This document shows positions 1 through 5,768 of a stretch of DNA of 11,957 bases, one piece after another (the first letter of the stretch is position 1; each line of letters opens with the position of its first letter). The stretch is from Nevskiaceae bacterium. Its GTDB lineage: Bacteria; Pseudomonadota; Gammaproteobacteria; Steroidobacterales; Steroidobacteraceae. A model generated the notes under the pieces. The model saw nothing but the letters and a program-made list of their open reading frames with translations, had not been told where the DNA came from and did no database searches. Position numbers and translations under genes: made by a program. The DNA lies in NCBI GenBank assembly GCA_031277355.1, contig JAITMN010000173.1, positions 1 through 11,957 on the forward strand, in the 5' to 3' direction.

Positions 1-333
1 GAACTGGTGAACCTGTGCCGCAGCCTCACCGCATTGGCGGCGGGCAGTCAGGTGCATGAGGATGATCTGCCTGCGTCGATTGCCGGCAAAGCGCTTGCTT
101 CCCGCGACGATGATTGGGCCGCCGCGCTGGCTCGATGGGCGCAGCACTCGGCGGAGCACGGAGATTCACCGCTGCTCGATGCAGCGCTACCGCAGTTCGA
201 GCGCACGCTGATCGACGTGGCGCTGCGTCACACGCAGGGGCATCGTCAGGCGGCGGCGAAGCTGCTGGGCTGGGGGCGCAACACGCTGACGCGCAAGCTC
301 AAGGAATTGGGCATCGACGACTTGCCCGATTGA
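1..333 (+). CDS. ntrC: Nitrogen regulation response regulator NtrC, C-terminal part (5' end outside window)
   Basis: This is the last 110 residues of a sigma-54-dependent activator, open at the left edge. It begins in the end of the AAA+ domain (ELVNLCRSLTALAAG, the stretch after the usual GNVR), passes a linker (about residues 25-60), and ends in a Fis-type helix-turn-helix. The closing motif LLGWGRNTLTRKLKELG (residues 88-104) is almost identical to that of enterobacterial NtrC, which supports NtrC over other family members. NtrC, phosphorylated by NtrB under nitrogen limitation, binds upstream enhancers and drives sigma-54 promoters such as glnA. The receiver domain and Walker motifs are not in view. 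The GTG at position 7 is an internal codon, not a start. The gene ends 53 bases before the oppositely oriented aldolase gene and no clear terminator is visible between them. Confidence 0.92.
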   Translation, partial: ELVNLCRSLTALAAGSQVHEDDLPASIAGKALASRDDDWAAALARWAQHSAEHGDSPLLDAALPQFERTLIDVALRHTQGHRQAAAKLLGWGRNTLTRKLKELGIDDLPD

Positions 334-386
334 GGCGAAGCAGACCCTTCACTGCGCCGCATCACCCTTGTTGCTGCGTATCCGTA

Positions 387-1151
387 TCAGCGATAACGCT
401 GCGCCAACGATCGCGCCGCACCAGCCAGCAACGACACATCCACGCCCACGGCCATGAAGGTGCAGCCCAGATCAATGTAGCGCCGCGCCATCGCTTCATC
501 CGACAGCAGACTGCCAACGGCCTTGCCCGCAGCAAGCGCCTGCTTCACCACCGACTGCATCGCCTCCTGCACTTGTGGATGATCCGGATCGCCACGGTGT
601 CCCAGCGAAGCGCTGAGGTCCGCCGGGCCGATCAGCACGCCGTCGATGCCGGGCACCGCCGCAATCTGCGCGGCCTGAGCAACGCCTGCGCGCGTTTCGA
701 TCTGCGCGATGAGGCAGATGTGTTCATCGGCGGCTTGCAGGTAATCCGTCATTTGATTCCAGCGCGAGGCGCGCGCCAGCGCTGCGCCGACGCCGCGAAT
801 ACCCTCAGGCGGATAGCGCGTGGCGCGCACCAGTTGCGCCGCCTGCTCGGGCGTTTCGACCACCGGAACCACCAGCGTCTGCGCACCCAGATCAAGCAGA
901 TGCTTGATGTGCGTGGCGTCGCTGCTGGCCGTGCGTACCACCGGATGCGCGGCATATCCGGCCATCGCCTGCATTTGCGCCAGTATCGAGCGCGTGTGAT
1001 TGGGCGCGTGCTCGCAGTCGAGCGCGAGCCAGTCGAAGCCCGCGCCGGCGCAGATTTCGGTGCAGTAGGCCGTGGCAAGCCCCGTCCAGAGCCCAATCTG
1101 TAATCGCTTCTCGACCAGCGCCTGCTTGAATGGGTTGCCAGGTGTTTGCAT
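387..1151 (-). CDS. hpaI: HpcH/HpaI-family class II aldolase, cytoplasmic
   Basis: The 254-residue protein matches the length and whole sequence pattern of 4-hydroxy-2-oxoheptanedioate aldolase (HpaI), a metal-dependent retro-aldolase releasing pyruvate and succinate semialdehyde in homoprotocatechuate breakdown. Family landmarks are IGLWTGLATAY (19-29), FDWLALDCEHAPN (39-51) with the general-base His48, Arg73 for pyruvate, the loop GIRGVGAALARASRW (117-131), metal ligand Glu152 in QIET, and GPADLS (175-180) with ligand Asp178. No signal peptide is present. Close relatives (GarL, 2-keto-3-deoxy-sugar-acid aldolases) share these motifs, so the exact substrate is uncertain; no other hpa genes are in the window. 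The ATG at 1151 gives the expected short N-terminus, although the ribosome site before it is weak. It is divergent from the channel gene, with 17 bases between starts. Confidence 0.9.
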   Translation of the reverse strand: MQTPGNPFKQALVEKRLQIGLWTGLATAYCTEICAGAGFDWLALDCEHAPNHTRSILAQMQAMAGYAAHPVVRTASSDATHIKHLLDLGAQTLVVPVVETPEQAAQLVRATRYPPEGIRGVGAALARASRWNQMTDYLQAADEHICLIAQIETRAGVAQAAQIAAVPGIDGVLIGPADLSASLGHRGDPDHPQVQEAMQSVVKQALAAGKAVGSLLSDEAMARRYIDLGCTFMAVGVDVSLLAGAARSLAQRYR

Positions 1152-1168
1152 GGTGTAGGCTTGCTCTC

Positions 1169-2290
1169 ATGGAAATCATGGACGAAGCCCTTCATATACT
1201 CGACCGGGTCTACTTCGGCAATACCGTGGCTCAGTGGCTGGAAGCCGGTGTGGCCTTCGTTGCCGCCGTGCTGGTGTTCGGATTGCTGCGACGCCTGTTG
1301 GAGCGGCGAAGCAGCCGCTGGCTGGGAGGGTATTCGGCGTGGGCAGTGTTGCTGCTGAAGAATACGCGGCGCTATGTGCGGGTGATCATTGGTCTGTACC
1401 TCGCCGACCGAATCCTTGATCTGCCGCCGGTTGCCGATCGCATCTCGCACTTCATCATCGTCGTCGGCGTCGTGATTCAGGTGGCGATCTGGGCGTCGGT
1501 GGCGCTGCGTCACAAGGTAACGAATCGCCAGGGCATCGTGGAAGGTCAACAGCGCGTGGGCGGCGCGCCCATTGGTGTGTTGCTGTTCATCGGCCGGCTG
1601 GTGATCTGGTCGCTGGCGGGGCTGTTTGCGCTCGACAATCTTGGCGTCAACATCACCGCGCTGATCGCGGGCCTGGGCGTCGGCGGCATCGCCATTGCGC
1701 TGTCGGTGCAAACGCTGCTGGGCGATCTGATCAGTTCGCTGTCCATCGCGTTTGATCGGCCCTTTCAAATTGGCGACTCGCTGCGCATCGATGATGTCGA
1801 AGGCCGGGTCGAGTATGTGGGCGTGCGCAGCACGCGGCTGCGCAGCGTCACCGGCGAACAGGTGATTCTGTCGAACGCGGACATGCTCAAGAGCCGCGTG
1901 CGCAATATGGGCCGCATGCCCGAACGCCGCGTGTTGTTTCGCCTGCAAGTGGCCTACGACAACGCGCCGGAGAAAGTCGAGCAGGTGGCTGGGCTGGTGC
2001 GAGGCGTGGTGGAGTCGCGGCCCGGCACGCGCTTCGGTCAGTGCGCGTTGCTGCTGCTGGGGTTATCGGCGCTGGAATTCGAGGTGGTCTATCACGTTGC
2101 CAATCGCGCGGACGTGGATCATGCCGGCACCGTCGATGCGGTGAATCAGGGGATTTTTCGCGCGCTGTCGGAGGCGGGAATTGCGCTGGCGTATCCGACG
2201 CAGCGCGTGGTGCTGGGTGAACTGCCGCGAGGTCAGCCGGCGGTTGCCGGTGCGCAGGCAGAAAGTGGCAAGCCCGAGAGTGAAAGTTAG
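1169..2290 (+). CDS. MscS-family small-conductance mechanosensitive channel
   Basis: A 373-residue inner-membrane protein that should open under membrane tension and release solutes during hypo-osmotic shock. Hydrophobic segments lie near residues 25-40, 70-84, 94-112, 134-155 and 160-180. The last is the pore-lining TM3, GLGVGGIAIALSVQ (168-181), followed by LLGDLISSLSIAFDRPFQIGD (183-203), the classic MscS boundary into the cytoplasmic beta domain with the GxVEYVGVRSTRLR segment (212-225). More than three TM segments place it with the longer MscS relatives rather than E. coli MscS itself. An upstream in-frame ATG at 1130 would run through the aldolase start, so 1169 is preferred; the ATG at 1178 is an alternative. 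The C-terminal tail (about 352-373) is low complexity. A strong hairpin follows the stop codon. Confidence 0.88.
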   Translation: MEIMDEALHILDRVYFGNTVAQWLEAGVAFVAAVLVFGLLRRLLERRSSRWLGGYSAWAVLLLKNTRRYVRVIIGLYLADRILDLPPVADRISHFIIVVGVVIQVAIWASVALRHKVTNRQGIVEGQQRVGGAPIGVLLFIGRLVIWSLAGLFALDNLGVNITALIAGLGVGGIAIALSVQTLLGDLISSLSIAFDRPFQIGDSLRIDDVEGRVEYVGVRSTRLRSVTGEQVILSNADMLKSRVRNMGRMPERRVLFRLQVAYDNAPEKVEQVAGLVRGVVESRPGTRFGQCALLLLGLSALEFEVVYHVANRADVDHAGTVDAVNQGIFRALSEAGIALAYPTQRVVLGELPRGQPAVAGAQAESGKPESES

Positions 2291-2297
2291 CGGGTGT

Positions 2298-2333
2298 GAG
2301 TCAGGCGGCGCATCGATGCACGCCGCCTGACTC
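2298..2333. terminator. Strong hairpin between convergent genes
   Basis: A perfect 13-base inverted repeat (arms 2298-2310 and 2321-2333, GAGTCAGGCGGCG and its complement) encloses a 10-base loop that itself overlaps the palindrome GCATCGATGC (2310-2319). It lies 7 bases after the channel stop and 14 bases from the stop of the opposing gene, the usual place for a bidirectional terminator. Neither side has a run of T, so classic rho-independent termination is uncertain; it may instead protect mRNA 3' ends. Confidence 0.6.
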
Positions 2334-2347
2334 CGGAACAGGCCGGC

Positions 2348-3247
2348 TCAGGAACCCGGCCCCGTTCCCCAGCCCGAGCGCGGCTGACCATTGCCACGGA
2401 AGAACGCTTCGATGTGCCGAAGCATTCCGTCCTGCACCTTGAACACTTCCATCACCACCGAAGGGTTGTTGTTGGGAAAATCCGGCGGTGCGGTGAAATT
2501 GCCGATGGCCACCACGACGCCGCGCTCGACGTCGGCGATGTAGAAGCGGCGATTGACAACGAGCCACTTCACGTTGGGCTTCTGGAACTCGCCGCCGCAA
2601 CTGCTGGGCTGGTTTGAGGAATTGACCGTGAACGCGGCCAATTCGATGCGTTGACACTCCGGGTGCCAAGGCACGTCGTGGTAGTCCACTTCATGCGACA
2701 CCGCGGAGAAATACATATCGGCCAGTTCGAACAGCCGCTTGCGATCCACGCGCTCGCTTTCGGGCAGCACCGTGTCCCAGATGCGATCGGCCAGCCGCAG
2801 GCTCGATGCCGGTGTGCCGCCCAGCGTGCCGTCGAAGGCGATTTCTTCGATCTCGGTGATCTGACGATTCTGTATTTGCAGGCGCACCACATAGAACCAC
2901 CATCGCTCGGCATTGCGAGTGGGGTTGTTGGTCAGCGTGCCGTAGAAGATTGCCGAGCCGGTTTGCGGATCGACGAAAGCCTGACGGAAAGGAATGCGCG
3001 TGATCTTCCCCCACACCTCACCGCCGCCGAGTGGCGTGACGACGCCATTGGCGGTGACGCGCAGGTTTGCGGCCGTCTTCAATCGCGAGAGATTGTTGTC
3101 GGTGAGGGCTTCGGTGTACTCGGTGAGAAATTCGAACAGGCAGCGCCGATCGCAGTTGGCGTTTGCCGGTGGCTGCGATTGTGCGGCCGAAGCGGATGTG
3201 GCGGCCAGCATGAGCAAAGCCGCCAGACACAGGCGTAAAGATTGCAT
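2348..3247 (-). CDS. Secreted two-part protein A (DUF8021-like), paralogue of 8951-9919
   Basis: A 299-residue exported protein of unknown function. The start at 3247 is chosen because AAGGAG lies 7 bases upstream and a Sec signal peptide follows at once (residues 1-22, ending in SASAA). The mature part opens with CDRRCL (Cys32-X3-Cys36). It shows two similar halves: residues 35-140 (FYGTL at 101, ITEIEEIAF at 130) and 165-285 (LFELADMYFSAV at 172, RRFYIADVERGVVVAIGNF at 233, VMEVFKVQDGMLRHIEAFF at 265), resembling NTF2/SnoaL-like folds. From memory the order of motifs matches small secreted proteins grouped as DUF8021, known mainly in fungi; this needs a profile search. Cys198 and Cys217 may form a second disulphide. 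It is last in the minus arm after two TonB receptors, behind a terminator, so it is probably expressed by read-through. The paralogue on the other arm shares nearly all landmarks. Confidence 0.82.
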   Translation of the reverse strand: MQSLRLCLAALLMLAATSASAAQSQPPANANCDRRCLFEFLTEYTEALTDNNLSRLKTAANLRVTANGVVTPLGGGEVWGKITRIPFRQAFVDPQTGSAIFYGTLTNNPTRNAERWWFYVVRLQIQNRQITEIEEIAFDGTLGGTPASSLRLADRIWDTVLPESERVDRKRLFELADMYFSAVSHEVDYHDVPWHPECQRIELAAFTVNSSNQPSSCGGEFQKPNVKWLVVNRRFYIADVERGVVVAIGNFTAPPDFPNNNPSVVMEVFKVQDGMLRHIEAFFRGNGQPRSGWGTGPGS

Positions 3248-3254
3248 TGCAAAT

Positions 3255-3260
3255 CTCCTT
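3255..3260 (-). promoter_or_regulatory. Ribosome binding site of secreted protein A
   Basis: AAGGAG on the minus strand sits 7 bases before the ATG at 3247. It decides the start against an in-frame extension reaching 3355, which would run through the terminator and into the end of receptor 2. Confidence 0.85.
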
Positions 3261-3264
3261 TGAG

Positions 3265-3297
3265 AAAAAGGGGGAGCAACTTGCGCCACTCCCCCTT
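3265..3297 (-). terminator. Rho-independent terminator inside the minus-arm gene cluster
   Basis: On the minus strand AAGGGGGAG (3297-3289) pairs perfectly with CTCCCCCTT (3276-3268) across a 12-base loop, followed by a run of T (3269-3265, two bases shared with the stem). It starts 24 bases after the stop of TonB receptor 2 and ends just before the ribosome site of secreted protein A. It should cut or lower transcription into that last gene. The plus strand has no T-run on its side, so it acts in one direction. Confidence 0.75.
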
Positions 3298-3321
3298 CCC
3301 GGGCCGTATCAGTATGAACCT

Positions 3322-5736
3322 TCAGTTGAAGTTCCTGCGCACCGACAGCGCCCATTCAGCGCCAGGAGCCGGGTTGCCCTTCGTCTGGAAGTTTCCGGAG
3401 ACGTTGCTCTTGTTGTAGAAGTACGCCTCGTCGAGGATGTTGGCGCCGCTGAGCGACACCGCCCACTTTTGATCCAGCGTCGTGAACGTCAACCGTGCAT
3501 TGGCCGTGCCGTAGGCGTCGATGATCAATTCCGGCAGGTTCTGCACGTCCGGAGACTGCTTGCTCTGCCAGGCGTAGTCGAGGTTGAAGCTCACCTCGCC
3601 AGCGTCCTGCAGAATCGGCAGCACCGCGCGCATGCCGGCGTTGAACTTCCAGTCCGGCGTGAAACGCTGGTTGGCGGTCAGCGCCGGGCTGCCGGGGTTT
3701 TCCCCCGCCGCACCCAGGTCCTGATACTTGAAATCCGAGTAGCTGCCCGAGGCGTTGAACGATACCCATTCGTTCACGTCGGCCACGAACTCCGATTCGA
3801 TACCCCAGATGCGCGCCTTGGCGGCATTGACGGGGTACGCGGCGGGGAAGGCCGCGCCAGGCAGGATGATGCCCACTCGCGCAGACAGGATCATGTCCTC
3901 GTACTTGCTGTAGTACGCCGTGTTGTTCCAGCGGATTTTGTGATCCAGGAACTCGCTGCGATGGCCCACTTCGAAGCTGGTGAGCTTCTCGGGACCGAAG
4001 GCGATGGCGGTGTAGATGTTGGACGGACGCGGGTTGAATCCGCCGCCACGAAAGCCGGTGGCTATGTTGGCGTAGATCATGTGATCGTCCGTCAACTGGT
4101 ACTGCAAGCCCACGCGCCAATCGGTGCGGTCGTAGGAGGTCTGCCCCGGGAAGTCGAGTCCTTCCTTGAAAATCCCCTGCGCCAGCAGAACCGGGTCCAC
4201 GAACGCAGTGCTGGGCGTGCCTGCCACATCACCTTCGATGAAGTGATAGGTCTTGTCTTCCGTGGTGTAGCGCACGCCGCCGATCAATTTCAACTGATCG
4301 GTGATGTCGAACTCACCGTGTGCAAAGCCGGCGTAGTTCTCGTTCTTCGCCTTGCTGTCAACCCAGATGTAGAAGTTGAAGATCGCCGCCTGAATGCTGC
4401 CAACGTCGGTTTCATCGGCGTTGTAGTAGTAGCCGCCCACGGTCCAGTTGAAGCGGTCGTTGAACGACAGACCCGACAGGCGCACTTCCTGGCTGAAGTG
4501 CTCGTGACCCATCGTGTCGTAGACCGCATCGGTTTGCAGCGGCGAGCTGTCCGAGTCGTAGGCCCAGCTGCCGCTGATGTCGCGATACCCGGTGATCGAC
4601 TTCAGCGCCAGATTGTCGTTGATCTTCCAGTCGACGTTCAGCGTCAGTTCCTTGGTCTCCAGCGTGTTTTCGGGCGGGTAGTCCAGTTCGTACACCGGAT
4701 CGTAGAACGTGGCATAGCTGGAGAAGCGATTCGGCGGCAGGAAACGCTCGTCATAGGCAATGCCGTAGTAGTGCTGGAAGTACGGATTGGATTGACCCAC
4801 GGGAGTGCCCGGCACGTTGTAAGCCGAGAAGCCCGCCGGATTCACGCGCAGCAGCACGTCGGCGGCGCCACGGGCGTTGTCGTCCACGTAGTTGCCCGCG
4901 AGGTTCACTTCCACGTCGTCCGAAGGCGTCCAGCGAAACTGCAAGCGCGCGGCCTGCACGTCGGTGTTGCCGAGGTTGCCACGGTGGCAGTTCTGCGGCG
5001 GCGTGGCATCGTTCAGCGCAAACGGCGCCGACTGATCGCCCAATTGATCCGGATGCATGCAGGCAAAGTCGTAGAGCTTCACCAGGCCTTCCTGCGTGGC
5101 CGAGTAGGCCGACACGCGCATGGCCAGGTTGTCGGTCAGGCCCACGTCAAAAGCTGCGCGCATGCGCAGCAGACTGCGCGAGCCCGTCTCGACTTCGGCA
5201 TAGCCGGTGTCATCGCCGCGCGGCTTCTGCGTGACCAGACGCACCGCGCCGCCGATGGCGTTCTTGCCCGACAGCGTGCCCTGCGGACCGCGCAGGATTT
5301 CCGCGCGCTCCAGATCGACGAACTCGATCAGCGTGCCGAAGGAAGGGCCCAGATAGACGTCGTCCATGTAGAACGCAACGCCGGGTTCGATGTTGAAGTT
5401 GTAATCGCTGGCGCCGACGCCGCGGATGAACGCGGCCATCGTCTTGCCGCCGGCCGAACCGGTGTGACGCAGTTCAACGCTGGGCGCGGCCTGCGTCAGG
5501 TCCTGAATGTTGACGAAACCTTTTTCCGCCAACTGCTCTGCAGTGATCGCAGTGATCGCCAGTGGTGTTTGCTGCAGGTTCTGTTCGCGGAACTGGGCGG
5601 TGACGACGACTTCTTCAAGCGAGCCCAGATCACCGGCATCATCGGCAGCAAGGACCTGCAGCGGCGCGTATGCCAGTGCAGAGCCCAGCGCCAACGCCAC
5701 GGCGCGCGAAACATTTCGACTATAACGATTACCCAT
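3322..5736 (-). CDS. TonB-dependent outer-membrane receptor 2
   Basis: An 804-residue importer driven by TonB/ExbBD. The start at 5736 has AGAGGA 6 bases upstream; the in-frame ATG at 5775 would add 13 polar residues and overlap the end of receptor 1. A signal peptide (about 1-30, ending PLQVLA) is followed by the TonB box EEVVVTA (41-47) and a plug domain (about 55-172) with FIRGVG (103-108), the DDVYLG strand (125-130) and ERAEILRGPQGTLSGKNAIGG (143-163); SGKNA replaces the commoner YGRNA. The remainder is a 22-strand barrel pattern ending in SVRRNFN. Cys226 and Cys250 could close a disulphide in an external loop. It is the type seen in many aromatic, steroid or siderophore receptors, and the ligand cannot be assigned. 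It lies 32 bases after receptor 1, so the two are probably co-transcribed; a terminator follows. Confidence 0.93.
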   Translation of the reverse strand: MGNRYSRNVSRAVALALGSALAYAPLQVLAADDAGDLGSLEEVVVTAQFREQNLQQTPLAITAITAEQLAEKGFVNIQDLTQAAPSVELRHTGSAGGKTMAAFIRGVGASDYNFNIEPGVAFYMDDVYLGPSFGTLIEFVDLERAEILRGPQGTLSGKNAIGGAVRLVTQKPRGDDTGYAEVETGSRSLLRMRAAFDVGLTDNLAMRVSAYSATQEGLVKLYDFACMHPDQLGDQSAPFALNDATPPQNCHRGNLGNTDVQAARLQFRWTPSDDVEVNLAGNYVDDNARGAADVLLRVNPAGFSAYNVPGTPVGQSNPYFQHYYGIAYDERFLPPNRFSSYATFYDPVYELDYPPENTLETKELTLNVDWKINDNLALKSITGYRDISGSWAYDSDSSPLQTDAVYDTMGHEHFSQEVRLSGLSFNDRFNWTVGGYYYNADETDVGSIQAAIFNFYIWVDSKAKNENYAGFAHGEFDITDQLKLIGGVRYTTEDKTYHFIEGDVAGTPSTAFVDPVLLAQGIFKEGLDFPGQTSYDRTDWRVGLQYQLTDDHMIYANIATGFRGGGFNPRPSNIYTAIAFGPEKLTSFEVGHRSEFLDHKIRWNNTAYYSKYEDMILSARVGIILPGAAFPAAYPVNAAKARIWGIESEFVADVNEWVSFNASGSYSDFKYQDLGAAGENPGSPALTANQRFTPDWKFNAGMRAVLPILQDAGEVSFNLDYAWQSKQSPDVQNLPELIIDAYGTANARLTFTTLDQKWAVSLSGANILDEAYFYNKSNVSGNFQTKGNPAPGAEWALSVRRNFN

Positions 5737-5768
5737 GGGTTGTCCTCTGTTTGTCTTGTCTGTTTTCG

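Noticed and set aside
334..386. Possible terminator between ntrC and hpaI
   Set aside because: Only a tiny TATC-AGC-GATA dyad is visible near the end of hpaI, too short to support a call.
749..1948. Minus-strand frame of about 400 codons spanning the aldolase start and the channel gene
   Set aside because: It overlaps two well-supported genes in the wrong frame and is low complexity.
2341..2361. GGCCGG/CCGGCC inverted repeat over the stop of protein A
   Set aside because: Only six GC-only pairs, no T-run, and next to a much stronger hairpin at 2298-2333; likely a base-composition effect.
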